A stretch of 64,000 nt of DNA, from positions 40,510 to 104,509 of the forward strand of contig JAPDQK010000015.1 in NCBI GenBank assembly GCA_034505955.1, written 5' to 3'. The DNA comes from Zhuqueibacter pondensis (lineage in GTDB: Bacteria > Zhuqueibacterota > Zhuqueibacteria > Zhuqueibacterales > Zhuqueibacteraceae). Within the stretch, counting starts at the first letter, position 1. Every line of letters begins with the position of its first letter. Of the stretch, positions 1 to 8,353 are shown piece after piece. A program made the translations under genes and the position numbers. Below the pieces are notes generated by a model that was not told where the DNA came from, did no database searches, and saw only the letters and a list, made by a program, of their open reading frames with translations.

Positions 1-338
1 GAAAGAGCATCTAGGCGCTGAACATAGATTTGGGTTGCCTTGCGGGCTGGCACTTCTTCCCAATGATTGTCTCCATAATAAAAATTGAGATCTTGCAAAA
101 GCGCTTGACGGCGATACAATGCGGGGAAGTAGATTTTCCCCAATACCTTGTGCCCATGATGCCGCTCTTGATGTTCTTCCAATGCCGTATAGATATGAAA
201 CAGTTGAACCAAGAACTCGCGATAAACTTCTTTCGATAAGCGACCTTCGAAAAAGTTGCTGATAAACGGCGTATGTTCTGCCAAACGATGCGCCTCTTTC
301 GTGCCTTCGCGCAAGCGAACTGATAGTGGTAATACCAT
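1..338 (-). CDS. Heme oxygenase (5' part, truncated by window edge)
   Basis: The first 112 codons of a heme oxygenase, the enzyme that opens heme to biliverdin, CO and iron. Seen: an opening LREGTKEAHRLAEHTPF segment whose histidine matches the proximal heme ligand of HO-1, followed by LFHIYTALEEHQE, which parallels the YHIYVALEEE helix of HO-1. YFPALYRRQALLQDL and YYGDNHWEE follow, as in bacterial and cyanobacterial HO. The ATG at 336-338 is preceded by AAGGAGA at 349-355, about 10 bases upstream, so the start is well supported. The distal-helix glycines lie beyond the edge and cannot be checked. The stop codon of the upstream DUF512 tail fragment overlaps this ribosome-binding site, so the fragment may now serve as its leader. 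Confidence 0.88.
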   Translation of the reverse strand, partial: MVLPLSVRLREGTKEAHRLAEHTPFISNFFEGRLSKEVYREFLVQLFHIYTALEEHQERHHGHKVLGKIYFPALYRRQALLQDLNFYYGDNHWEEVPARKATQIYVQRLDAL

Positions 339-353
339 TAAAATTCGTTCTCC

Positions 354-583
354 TTATTGAGAATGTGCCGATTGTAGACCACCAATATTCGGCTCCGCCT
401 CAAAGCTTTTAACCGTCTCAAAATCCGAAATTCTTCCAAACTTCAAAAACTCAAAGATGCCGGCAAAATCATTCATCAACGGCACTAGCGGCACGCCGAG
501 CTTGTCTTGCATCTCGGTGAGCTCCCAATCCATCGAGAAAAATCTGCTTGTCATTCAGCCAGCTTTTCGGTAGGAAGACTGCC
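354..583 (-). pseudogene. Duplicated 3' tail of a DUF512 radical-SAM gene
   Basis: This stretch repeats, with divergence, the last roughly 200 bases of the DUF512 gene ending at 1383. Both encode MQDKLGVPLVPL / MQDQLGVPVLPL, a (N)DF(A/S)GI element and EFLKFGRIS. DNA similarity continues upstream through a GTCATTCA...TTTTCGGTAG segment to about 583, but the frame is broken there: the longest open stretch is 66 codons from 554 and has no radical-SAM domain. It ends immediately against the VapC stop codon, so the toxin-antitoxin pair is bracketed by two DUF512 3' ends. I read it as the remnant of a second DUF512 copy or of a tail duplication. Confidence 0.8.
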
Positions 584-979
584 TTATTCAAATGGATTGA
601 ACAACTGAATATCACAATCCTCGAAATCACGCGTATTTCGTGTCGCGAGCGTCAGATTATGCTCATAAGCCGTGGCAGCAATCAAGAGATCGGCCTGAGT
701 TCTGACAACGCCCTTTTTCCGGAAATTTCCGCGCAACTCACCGCAGCGCTTCGCAATAGCCAATGTAACGGGCAAAACTTCACTGCCAAAGCGAAGAAAT
801 TTCTCAAACCATTCCCGTTGTTTCGGCGTCTCTTTGTAGGCCAGCCCGCAATAGATTTCTTCAACGGTTATCACACTCACATAAACCAACTCCTGTGCGC
901 TCAACCATTGTGTGACCTTGGGGGCCGGCTGGCGCTTCATCGCTTCGCTGAGAACGTTTGTATCACAAAGATAGTTCAT
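584..979 (-). CDS. VapC-type PIN-domain ribonuclease toxin
   Basis: A 131-residue PIN-domain endoribonuclease, the toxin of a type II toxin-antitoxin pair; family members cleave tRNA or other RNAs using Mg2+ or Mn2+. Seen: the N-terminal YLCDTNVLSE (D6), SVITVEEIYCGL with E41, QADLLIAATA with D97, and TLATRNTRDFEDCDI with D118. These are the four acidic positions of the PIN active site, all intact. The length is normal for FitB/VapC-like toxins. Its ATG overlaps the antitoxin stop codon in an ATGA, the usual coupling for such pairs. Confidence 0.92.
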   Translation of the reverse strand: MNYLCDTNVLSEAMKRQPAPKVTQWLSAQELVYVSVITVEEIYCGLAYKETPKQREWFEKFLRFGSEVLPVTLAIAKRCGELRGNFRKKGVVRTQADLLIAATAYEHNLTLATRNTRDFEDCDIQLFNPFE

Positions 980-1257
980 TCGGCTATCTCAAGCATGGCG
1001 TTGGGTCGATCCTGGCGAGTTGGCACCTCAATTTCGACAGGTTCAGACTGGTGGATTTCACGCAACTCATCCAAAAGCTCTGCTATGGTTGGTCGAGCTT
1101 GGCGGGCGCGAAGATCCATCAGTTGATTAAAAAAGTTGACATCAACAACGACACTGACCGGTTTGTTTTGCTCATAAACGATTTGCGGCTCCTGCAAAGA
1201 CGCACGTATAATCTCCGCAAAGCGGTCTTTCACATCAGTTACAGTCCAGGTTCCCAT
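976..1257 (-). CDS. Phd/YefM-type antitoxin
   Basis: The antitoxin partner of the adjoining PIN toxin. The N-terminal WTVTDVKDRFAEII and the central KPVSVVVDVNFFNQL match the Phd/YefM fold, in which the N-terminal half binds operator DNA. The acidic C-terminal part (LLDELREIHQSEPVEIEVP) would wrap the toxin. I place the start at the ATG ending at 1257 because GAGGTG lies just upstream; an in-frame start 15 bases earlier has no comparable site. Autoregulation of the pair is expected from the family, but I could not identify an operator. Confidence 0.88.
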   Translation of the reverse strand: MGTWTVTDVKDRFAEIIRASLQEPQIVYEQNKPVSVVVDVNFFNQLMDLRARQARPTIAELLDELREIHQSEPVEIEVPTRQDRPNAMLEIAE

Positions 1258-1382
1258 GAGCACACCTCGCACTGTTGGTTATTCTTAGTTGTGTCCACTC
1301 GACCAAATTGCTGGCAACACAAATATAATAAAATCATCGGAGAACTTCAAGTTTCGTTCAGATTCCCATTTCTGAAGCCCAT

Positions 1383-2756
1383 TTAACCCGCGATATCCGG
1401 TTCTGCCTCATAACTTTTAACCAGCTCAAACGCCGAAATTCTTCCAAACTTCAAAAACTCAGAAATCCCGCTAAAATCATTGTTCAACGGTAACACCGGC
1501 ACCCCAAGCTGGTCTTGCATTTCGGGCAGCTTCCAATCATCGAGAAAAATCTGTTGGTCATTCAAGCAATTTTTCGGTAGAAAAACCGCCGCGCCGAGAT
1601 CACGCTGACTTAGCGCCGCAAAAATATCCTGCCCGGTGAGTAGCCCGGTGACCGTAATGCTTTCGCCGTAAAATTTGTTGGGCACGATCACCAGCTCCGG
1701 ATGAAAGTTTTTGATCTGCTGCAAATGCGGCAGAATGTGCTGCGCCAGAAAATCACCGGCCAACCTCGCGGTCACCAGCGTGACTCTAGCCGGTCTCGGC
1801 AACCGCTTGGGAAAACGCGCGATTTGCCTGTCATTGAAGTCGTCCAACAAATCACGCAACATGCCGACACCGTTTTCCATCTGGTCGAAGGCATCATAAC
1901 GGCTGGCCGGCGGGATCGATTCTCCAGCCATAACATAAAATTCATCGGCTGGGTAAACGAAATGCGTGCCGAGGCGCTGTCGAAACTCGGTGGCAAAATC
2001 ATCGGCAATGCGCAAGAATTGTTGTGCGTATTCCTTCGTCACCGGCTTGATTGGCGTCAAGCCCTCACGATGCCTGGTCAGCCCAACCGGCACGACGGCG
2101 ACGCTGCGGACTTGCGGATAGAATCCGGCGAGATCCGAAAGCGTTTTGCGCAACACCTCCCCGTCATTGATTCCCGGACAAAGTACGATCTGCGTGTGCA
2201 GTTCGATGCCGTTTTGCGTGAGATAAGTGAATTTATCGAGCAGCCGGTCGTCGAATTTGATGCCGAGCAGAAATTTTCTCACTGCCGAATCCGTGGCGTG
2301 AACGGAGATGAACAAGGGCGTCAAACGCTGGCGCACGATGCGCTCCAAATCGGCGCGGGACAGGTTGCTGAGGGTCACATAATGGCCGGAGAGAAACGAG
2401 AGCCGAAAATCTTCATCGCGAAAATACAGGGGCGAGCGCATGCCAGCCGGATTTTGATCGACGAAACAAAAAATGCAGTCGTTGCCACAGCCCCGGATTT
2501 TCAACGGCGCAAAATTCAGGCCGAGGGTATCATCGAAATGTTTTTCGATCGCGAAAACCAGGAGCTCATCTCCGCGACGCACTTCGACCTCGACGATCTC
2601 ATCCGCAGTGAGAAAACGATAATCGAGAATATCCCGCACCGGCTCACCGTTGATGCGCAGCAGATCATCACCCGGCCGCAATCCAGCCTCGAGACCGGTG
2701 CTGTTGTCATCAATCGAAATAATTTTCAATCGAACTCCACAAGAGTAATCACTCAT
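1383..2756 (-). CDS. DUF512-family radical SAM protein with PDZ-like N-terminus
   Basis: About 457 residues: a PDZ-like domain (residues 8-65, GLEAGLRPGDDLLRINGEPV), a CX3CX2C iron-sulfur motif (C90, C94, C97 in CGNDCIFCFVDQ), a radical-SAM-like barrel (LFISVHATD, TQIVLCPGINDGE), and the DUF512 region up to the end (VTLVTARLAGDF, IVPNKFYGESITVTGLL). Family members are widespread and of unsettled function; a role in metal or cofactor handling or ribosome-linked processes is speculation. The ATG at 2754-2756 has a poor ribosome-binding site. A TTG at 2727-2729 has GGAG five bases upstream and gives a start right at the PDZ strand, so it may be the true one. Its 3' end is duplicated at 354-583. 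Confidence 0.88.
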   Translation of the reverse strand: MSDYSCGVRLKIISIDDNSTGLEAGLRPGDDLLRINGEPVRDILDYRFLTADEIVEVEVRRGDELLVFAIEKHFDDTLGLNFAPLKIRGCGNDCIFCFVDQNPAGMRSPLYFRDEDFRLSFLSGHYVTLSNLSRADLERIVRQRLTPLFISVHATDSAVRKFLLGIKFDDRLLDKFTYLTQNGIELHTQIVLCPGINDGEVLRKTLSDLAGFYPQVRSVAVVPVGLTRHREGLTPIKPVTKEYAQQFLRIADDFATEFRQRLGTHFVYPADEFYVMAGESIPPASRYDAFDQMENGVGMLRDLLDDFNDRQIARFPKRLPRPARVTLVTARLAGDFLAQHILPHLQQIKNFHPELVIVPNKFYGESITVTGLLTGQDIFAALSQRDLGAAVFLPKNCLNDQQIFLDDWKLPEMQDQLGVPVLPLNNDFSGISEFLKFGRISAFELVKSYEAEPDIAG

Positions 2757-3128
2757 CCCGCACCGTCGGGAAAACAGCTCACGGAAACAGTAAATGAATT
2801 GACAGGATCTTTTACTTTCCGCGTAAGTTTCTTTCCGTGAGCCCCAAAACAACAATCGGGGAGTGTTTAAAATTTACGAATTTAAAAGGTTGCAGTCAAT
2901 TCAATTTTCTTGAACTCGGTCATTGCTTGGTTATTGGTGGACCATATACCCCACCCTTTCATGCTCGCAAGCATTTTCACCAACATGAGCACTGTTCTTA
3001 TGTTCAGGAAGATGCTATGCAGAATGACATCCGTGGGAATTATTATTTATTCCACAGGAAAGTGAGGCATTACCGAGCCGAGAACATCGTTTTTCAAAAA
3101 CGCCCGTCACGCAATGACCAGGCTCGTT
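2757..3128. other. Intergenic region, no gene seen
   Basis: About 370 bases between the DUF512 gene and the decarboxylase. Both neighbours are read leftwards, so it must hold the leader of the DUF512 gene and the 3' end region of the decarboxylase. I see no convincing coding frame, no RNA gene, and no clear terminator hairpin with a T-run. Confidence 0.5.
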
Positions 3129-4538
3129 TTAGAGTGTTTGTTCCAATTCTCTCGCCGCTGCTTTGATCATCTCAAACGCCTCTTCCACCTCGGCCTGATG
3201 CGTGCGGAAGCTGAGTATGCACACACGAATCACGAACGCGCCGTTGAGCAGGGTGCTGGAGAGAAAGAGCTTTTTACTTTTGACGATGTTTTCGAGCAGC
3301 CGGCGGTTGAAGGTTTCGATGTCGCCGCGCTGGGGACGATAGCGAAAGGTGATGACGGAGAGATCGGGAACGGAAAGGCATTCGAAGCCGGGCTCTGTGA
3401 GAAAGTGGTGATACATCCATTGCGTGAGCTGCAGCTTTTCGGCGAGATTTTCACGAAAGGCTTGCACACCAAAAAGTTTCAAGGGCAGCCAAACTTGCAA
3501 GCCGCGAAAGGAGCGTGACAGTTCCGGCGAGTATTCGGCAAAGTTGGTTTCACCTTCAGGCGTGAATTGATCTTGCATGTAATCAGCCGTGAGCGTATGA
3601 GCGCGGCGCAAACATTCGCCGTCTTTCACCAGCAGGCTGCCGCAGCCATACGGCGTGAACAGTCCTTTGTGCGGATCGAGCACCATTGAGTCGGAAAGCT
3701 CGATGCCGGCGAGCTTGCGTTTGCCCTCGTCGCACAAATTGAAAAAGCCGCCATACGCGCCGTCAATATGATACCAGAGCGAAAACCGCCGACTGATTTC
3801 CGCGAGGTCAGGTAATGGATCAACCGCGCCGGTGTTGGTGGTGCCGGCATTGCCGACGACGAGAAACGGCTTGAAGCCTTTTTCAAGATCGGCTTTGATT
3901 GCTGTTTCAAAACGTTCGGGGACGGCGCGAAAATTTTCATCCGGCGGCAGCAGGCGCAGATTCTTCTCCGGAATGCCGGCGAGCATCGCCGCTTTCATGA
4001 CGCAATGATGGGTTTGATCGGAGCAGTATAAAGTTCCTTTCGCGATATCGTCGCCGAGAATATGTTTGCGTGCCGCAACGATGGCACTGAAATTGGCAAG
4101 CGAGCCGCCGGTGGTCATGATACCGCGCGCCGAAGCTGGATAGCCCATCCATTGCGCGAACCATTCGAGCACGTTGGCTTCGAGCCGCGCCGCGGCCGGA
4201 GCGGCGTACCACACGCCGACGTAACGGTTGGTGGCGGCGGCGAGAAAATCCGCAATCGCAGAAGGATACAGACCGCCGCCGGGGATGTAACCCATGTACG
4301 CCGGATGTGCGGTGTTGATGGACACCGGAATGACGCGCTCCATGAGAAATTTCAAGAGAGTGTCGAAATCCATGCCGGTTTCAGGAGGCGGCTCGCGCAA
4401 CGCTTTGGCAATTTCTGCGATATTGTCCAAATTTGAGCGCGGGGAATCGGGCAACGTTGCAATGTGATCGACGACGGCGCGGAGGCAGGTTTCACCCATC
4501 CGCTGCATGGCTTCTGGCGAGAGCTCGAGATTCTTCAT
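3129..4538 (-). CDS. PLP-dependent group II decarboxylase (aromatic-L-amino-acid decarboxylase family)
   Basis: A 469-residue pyridoxal-phosphate enzyme that removes the carboxyl group of an amino acid, probably aromatic. Seen: NTAHPAYMGYIPGG near residue 75, a TTGGSLANFSAIVAAR phosphate-binding segment (142-157), SDQTHHCVMKAA with the histidine that stacks on PLP (177/178), YHIDGAYGG with the PLP-nitrogen aspartate D259, and DPHKGLFTPYGCG with the Schiff-base lysine K291. Length and motif order are complete. The substrate (Tyr, Trp, Phe, DOPA or other) cannot be fixed from sequence. It is preceded by a two-gene unit of small proteins with a gap of only eight bases and may be co-transcribed with it. 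No obvious Shine-Dalgarno precedes the ATG. Confidence 0.9.
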   Translation of the reverse strand: MKNLELSPEAMQRMGETCLRAVVDHIATLPDSPRSNLDNIAEIAKALREPPPETGMDFDTLLKFLMERVIPVSINTAHPAYMGYIPGGGLYPSAIADFLAAATNRYVGVWYAAPAAARLEANVLEWFAQWMGYPASARGIMTTGGSLANFSAIVAARKHILGDDIAKGTLYCSDQTHHCVMKAAMLAGIPEKNLRLLPPDENFRAVPERFETAIKADLEKGFKPFLVVGNAGTTNTGAVDPLPDLAEISRRFSLWYHIDGAYGGFFNLCDEGKRKLAGIELSDSMVLDPHKGLFTPYGCGSLLVKDGECLRRAHTLTADYMQDQFTPEGETNFAEYSPELSRSFRGLQVWLPLKLFGVQAFRENLAEKLQLTQWMYHHFLTEPGFECLSVPDLSVITFRYRPQRGDIETFNRRLLENIVKSKKLFLSSTLLNGAFVIRVCILSFRTHQAEVEEAFEMIKAAARELEQTL

Positions 4539-4546
4539 AAAACAAA

Positions 4547-4822
4547 CTATGCCACTACCGCAGGAGCTTCCGAGATGACTACACTTACATGGTAACCCAA
4601 CCGATGTAAAAAATTTTCACAATCTTCCCAGCTCATGCCAAATGCTCTCACATCGCTAAGACCGAGGCGACTGACAATATCACGAAGTGTTTGATAGTCA
4701 TTTTCATCAAAGTCGGCCTCCATCATCGCGCGCTCTGCCCAATCCACCAATTCGGCTAATGTGACACGGTGATGCAGGAATTCAATGAGCTTTTGGGCAA
4801 CATCATGGCGTGTGATGATCAT
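4547..4822 (-). CDS. Small hypothetical protein (second gene of a two-gene unit)
   Basis: A 91-residue protein that I do not recognise. It is mostly helical and acidic, opening MIITRHDVAQKLIEFLHHRVTLAELVDWAERAMME, with a conserved-looking FGMSWEDCENFLHRLGY near the end. Its start overlaps the stop of the gene before it in an ATGA (4819-4822), so the two are translationally coupled and probably act together. Size, overlap and promoter layout resemble toxin-antitoxin pairs, and the helical N-terminus would suit the antitoxin or binding partner, but no family motif supports that assignment. Confidence 0.7.
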   Translation of the reverse strand: MIITRHDVAQKLIEFLHHRVTLAELVDWAERAMMEADFDENDYQTLRDIVSRLGLSDVRAFGMSWEDCENFLHRLGYHVSVVISEAPAVVA

Positions 4823-5079
4823 AATTTATCTCCCTGAATTTTAATGTGGCCTCTGTCTGCCGGATATTTTTCATGAATCTCTACTAAACGATCGCTATGA
4901 TCATAAATTTCTTGATAAAACCTGATTATCTGCTCTGAAGAATCCACTTCTTTTACATAACGGGCTTTCCAACCATGATGCCCTTTAACTTCGTAGAAGT
5001 AACGGCGACCTCCGTCGGGCAATTCTTCCCAAGCACCGAATTTTTTCTCATTTTCCCGGCGTTTGTGTTCATCCGTCAT
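4819..5079 (-). CDS. Small hypothetical protein (first gene of a two-gene unit)
   Basis: An 86-residue protein that I cannot place in a named family. It is strongly charged, with aromatic residues spread over beta-like segments: WEELPDGGRRYFYEVKGHHGW, KARYVKEVDSSEQIIRFYQEIYD and LVEIHEKYPADRGH. This composition suggests a compact alpha/beta fold, as in small RNase-like toxins, but that is inference from size and layout. A TTGACA-16-TATATT promoter lies 76 bases upstream on the same strand, so it heads its own transcript, which includes the coupled 91-residue gene and perhaps the decarboxylase. Confidence 0.7.
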   Translation of the reverse strand: MTDEHKRRENEKKFGAWEELPDGGRRYFYEVKGHHGWKARYVKEVDSSEQIIRFYQEIYDHSDRLVEIHEKYPADRGHIKIQGDKL

Positions 5080-5154
5080 AAGCCTATATCACGATTTTCC
5101 TGATATTCTTAGCCTCAATTTATGCTTTCCGATTTCTTCCCGTTGCTATTAGCC

Positions 5155-5182
5155 AATATACAAATTCTCTTTTATTTGTCAA
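5155..5182 (-). promoter_or_regulatory. Sigma70-type promoter for the small-gene pair
   Basis: On the minus strand, TTGACA (5177-5182) and TATATT (5155-5160) are separated by 16 bases. Both boxes are close to consensus and point to the gene starting at 5079. Confidence 0.65.
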
Positions 5183-5325
5183 GCGATTGCTTTATCCATT
5201 GAGAATCTGTGCATTACAAAAACGCAACAAAAACACTTGACTTTAAGCCGGAGATTTGACAACGTTCATTGCTTGCCAGTTCAGCTTGAAATAAATGAAC
5301 CTCATTTCCGAGGAGGAGCAAACTG

Positions 5326-6924
5326 ATGAAACGATCTGTGGCTGTGCAAAGCGTAGTCTTTTTCATGCTGGCGCTTCTGCTCAACGCGCCGTTTGCCAGC
5401 GCGCAAACCCCGACGGGCGTAGTGGGAGCGCCAAAGGATTTGGATGCCTACGTCGAACACGTGCGGAAAGAATTTGAGGTGCCTGGTATCGCCGTCACTA
5501 TCGTCAAAGACGGCAAGGTTGTCGTTGCCAAAGGCTACGGCGTTCGCAAGCTCGGCGAATCAACGCCGGTGGATGCGAAGACGCTTTTCGGAATTGCCTC
5601 GAACACCAAGGCTTTCACGGCGACAGCGCTGGGCCTGCTCGTCGAAGAGGGAAAAATCGAATGGGACGCGCCGGTGGTGCGCTATCTGCCCTGGTTCCAG
5701 CTTGCCGATCCTTACGTGACGCGCGAGTTGACCATCCGAGATCTGCTCGTGCACCGCAGCGGCTTGGGACTCGGCGCCGGCGATTTGCTATGGTGGCCGC
5801 CTTCCAACTATAATCGCAAGGAGATCGCGCGCCGACTGCGCCATATTCCTCTCGCAACCAGCTTTCGCAGCGCTTATGCTTATGACAATGTCTTGTACTT
5901 GATCGCCGGCGAGGTGATCGAAGAGATCAGCGGGCAAACCTGGGAGGATTTTGTCGCGTCGCGAATCTTGGCGAAAGTTGTGATGACGGGGAGTAATGTT
6001 CGCCATTCGGAGGCGGGCGTGGGAGCAAACGTGGCAACACCGCATGCGCCCATCGACGGAAAGGTCCGTCCGGTGGCGCCGTTTGCGAGTGATAACACCA
6101 ACCCGGCCGGCGGCATCAACTCAAGCGCGGAGGATATGGCGAAGTGGATGATCGTCCAACTCGACTCGGGAAGGATTGCCAGTGGTGGCCGGCTTTTCTC
6201 CGAGCGCACGACGCGACAACTGTGGACTTTGGTTACTCCGATGCCCATTCGCAACCCGGCGCCCGAGTTGGCGGCGCTCAGGCCCAACTTCTTGGGCTAC
6301 GCCTTGGGCTTCGGGGTGCGCGACTACCGTGGCCGAAAACTCTTGAACCACACAGGTGGGCTCCCAGGCTATGTCTCCAAAGTGACCATGGTTCCGGACT
6401 TGAAGCTTGGTGTCGCCGTTCTTACCAATCAGGAGTCGGGAGAAGCGTTTGAATCCATCACCTACCGAATTCTCGATCACTACCTCGGCGCGCCGGCGTA
6501 CGACTGGGTTGCCGCTTACAAAAAGGTACGGGCGCGCAGCGATTCGATGATCGCTGCCGCCGAAAAACGCGCGGTTGCAACGCGTGACACTTTATCGCGC
6601 CCCTCGCTGCCGCTTGCCAAATATGCGGGTACTTACACTGACGCGTGGTACGGCGAGGTAGTGATCACGCATGAGAACAGCAAGCTGGCGATCCGCTTTG
6701 TGCCCACGCCATCGCTGGTTGGCGATCTCGAACATTACCAGTACGACACGTTCATCGCCCGCTGGCGTGATCGCGAGCTGCGCGCCGATGCGTATGTGAC
6801 CTTCGCGCTCAACCCGGACGGCAGCATCGACCAGGTGAAGATGAAGGCGGTTTCTCCGGCGACGGATTTTAGTTTTGATTTTCACGATCTGCTGCTGAAG
6901 CCGGCGCCGCGCCAGAAACAGTAA
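5326..6924 (+). CDS. Secreted serine hydrolase, class C beta-lactamase / ClpX-independent esterase-like family
   Basis: A 532-residue penicillin-binding-protein-like serine hydrolase. Residues 1-26 form a Sec signal peptide (charged MKR, hydrophobic VVFFMLALLL, then ASAQ). The catalytic SNTK (S92, K95) follows a normal FGIA strand. A Y-x-N type YDN lies near residue 186, and an HTGG motif near 347 takes the place of KTG. The C-terminal 100 residues (YAGTYTDAWYGEV...) look like the DUF3471-type lipocalin-like extension common in this family. Likely periplasmic, acting on peptides, esters or beta-lactams; the substrate is unknown. GAGGAGGAG lies a few bases before the ATG. It is alone on its strand and is followed by a large palindrome. 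Confidence 0.9.
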   Translation: MKRSVAVQSVVFFMLALLLNAPFASAQTPTGVVGAPKDLDAYVEHVRKEFEVPGIAVTIVKDGKVVVAKGYGVRKLGESTPVDAKTLFGIASNTKAFTATALGLLVEEGKIEWDAPVVRYLPWFQLADPYVTRELTIRDLLVHRSGLGLGAGDLLWWPPSNYNRKEIARRLRHIPLATSFRSAYAYDNVLYLIAGEVIEEISGQTWEDFVASRILAKVVMTGSNVRHSEAGVGANVATPHAPIDGKVRPVAPFASDNTNPAGGINSSAEDMAKWMIVQLDSGRIASGGRLFSERTTRQLWTLVTPMPIRNPAPELAALRPNFLGYALGFGVRDYRGRKLLNHTGGLPGYVSKVTMVPDLKLGVAVLTNQESGEAFESITYRILDHYLGAPAYDWVAAYKKVRARSDSMIAAAEKRAVATRDTLSRPSLPLAKYAGTYTDAWYGEVVITHENSKLAIRFVPTPSLVGDLEHYQYDTFIARWRDRELRADAYVTFALNPDGSIDQVKMKAVSPATDFSFDFHDLLLKPAPRQKQ

Positions 6925-7003
6925 GGATGATTCAGCAAAGTATTTTGTAAGCGGATTTAATAGGTCAAGCGGATAAAACTCCCAATGCGGACGAGCCGCT
7001 GCC

Positions 7004-7017
7004 TTACAGGCGCAGCC
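7004..7017. repeat. Member of dispersed CTACRGGCGYAG-type palindromic repeat
   Basis: TTACAGGCGCAGCC lies between the serine hydrolase and the palindrome. It resembles the copies at 9434, 12071, 12105 and 46717, which share a core of the form G(A)CTRCGYCYGTAGG on one strand. Confidence 0.5.
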
Positions 7018-7023
7018 AAAGTT

Positions 7024-7106
7024 CACCACAAAGATACAAAGATCACAAAGCCTGCCCTGCCGCAAGCCAGGAAAAAACCTTTGTGTTTTTTTGTATCTTT
7101 GTGGTG
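7024..7106. repeat. Long imperfect palindrome downstream of the serine hydrolase
   Basis: The arms CACCACAAAGATACAAA (7024-7040) and TTTGTATCTTTGTGGTG (7090-7106) are exact reverse complements of 17 bases. An inner CACAAAG / CTTTGTG pair (7044-7050, 7079-7085) extends the pairing around a short GC-rich loop. It could act as a bidirectional terminator for the serine hydrolase and the IS side, or be a non-autonomous repeat; similar CACCACAAAG palindromes occur in many environmental genomes. Confidence 0.75.
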
Positions 7107-7189
7107 AGAAAAATCTTTGCTTTTTTGGTAAAGATTCAACTTTTAAAAATGTAGTGCACCCCATTTGGGGGACACAAATTTGGCGATTC

Positions 7190-8040
7190 TTAATGAACTT
7201 TCACCTCTGCGTTGTTGTTTTGGTTCCAAAGATTTTCGAATTCGCTTGGCGTGAGATAACCTAAAGCCGAGTGAATTCGCTTTTTGTTGTAAACGTCTTC
7301 GATAAATTTTGCGATTTGTCTGTATGCATCGGGGGTAGTCTTGGTATTCGGACAAATCGACCTCTTCTTCCTTGATGGTTCGAATCACATGCTCAGCAAA
7401 GCCGTTTTGTTTGGGTTCTCCGACTTCTGCCATGCTGATCTGAACACCTGCGGCGAGGAGGACTTCGGTGTATGGCGGAGCGCTGTACTGAATACCCTGA
7501 TCGGAGTGATGGATCTCCGGCGTGTTCTTTGACATGGCTTGGCGTAACGCCGTCAGGGTCAAATTCAAATCGAGACCACGTCCCAAATGCCATCCGTGAA
7601 TTGAGCGGGTTAAGACATCCTACGGACGCAGTCCAGAATCACGGCCAAATAGACAAATTCGCGATCAAGCGAAGGTAGGTGATGTCCGCCACCCAAACCT
7701 GATCTGGACGAACCACAGCGAGGTTTTCGACCAAGTTGGGATAACGTGGGTGAGAATGCCTGCTGTTCGTCGTTCGTTGCTTCCTGGGCTTTTGGGTGCG
7801 TATTAGGTCCATTTGGCGCATGATTCGAAGCACGCGCTTTCTGTTGACGCACCAGCCCTGTCGTCTGAGCATGGCGGTGATGCGACGATAGCCATGGGTT
7901 GGCCAGGCTGCGGCAAGCTCGTCGATGGCTTTTTTGAGAGCCTGCTCATCCGGCTCCTCACCCTGGTAGTAAAAACTGCTACGTGAAAACTCTAAAGCCT
8001 TGCAAACCGTCTCTACGGGATAGTCTTGAATCAACTTCAT
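7190..8040 (-). pseudogene. IS3-family transposase orfB (frameshifted)
   Basis: Fragments in three frames rebuild one DDE integrase. HTH_21-like HGYRRITAMLRRQGWCVNRKRV is followed by PDQVWVADITYLRL (first Asp). After a one-base loss near 7666 comes REFVYLAVILDCVRR, and after a second lesion near 7617 comes GLDLNLTLTALR with EIHHSDQGIQYSAPPY (second Asp). NGFAEHVIRTIKEEEVDLSEYQDY holds the catalytic glutamate region. After an extra base at 7331-7335 the true C-terminus NKKRIHSALGYLTPSEFE follows, ending at TAA 7190-7192. Active product is not expected. Confidence 0.85.
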
Positions 8041-8043
8041 TAC

Positions 8044-8353
8044 GACCTCTCGCTTCTGGTGAGAGAGGCTTGCAAAATGCTGGAGGCTTTTTTAAAATCT
8101 CGACTTCCAAGGCTTTTTGTCCGAGCACCCGCTCCAGCTCTATGATTCGGTCTTGTTCTTCACTGAGGCGGTGGTTGTTATCAAAAACACAAGAGGCGTG
8201 TTTGAGAAAATAACTTTTCCATTCGTTGAAAAGCTGAGGCTTAATTTGATATTCCCGGCACACCTCTGCAGCCTGTTTGACACCGCTCAGCACTTTCAGG
8301 ACCACCTGAGCTTTAAACTCAGGGGTAAATTTTCTTCTGTTTCGTGGCATCAT
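8044..8353 (-). pseudogene. IS3-family orfA (helix-turn-helix subunit, frameshifted)
   Basis: It begins MPRNRRKFTPEFKAQVVLKVLSG, a classic IS3 OrfA HTH, and continues with a leucine-zipper-like region (LSEEQDRIIELERVLGQKALEVEILKK). At the T-run 8088-8093 (A6 on the coding strand) the frame appears one base short. Restoring it gives ASSILQASLTRSERS and a TAA overlapping the orfB ATG, the normal layout with orfB in the -1 frame. AAGGAG lies just upstream of the double ATG. Confidence 0.8.

Noticed and set aside
1701..2840. A 379-codon open frame antisense to the DUF512 gene
   Set aside because: It mirrors a gene with an iron-sulfur motif and shows no protein features of its own.
7377..7386. 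GGTTCGAATC, like a tRNA T-loop
   Set aside because: It lies inside the IS3 orfB coding region and no cloverleaf can be built around it.
8044..8100. Programmed -1 frameshift at the A-run in IS3 orfA
   Set aside because: The -1 frame after the A-run ends at once at the orfA stop rather than entering orfB, so the frame change is better explained as a one-base loss in orfA.
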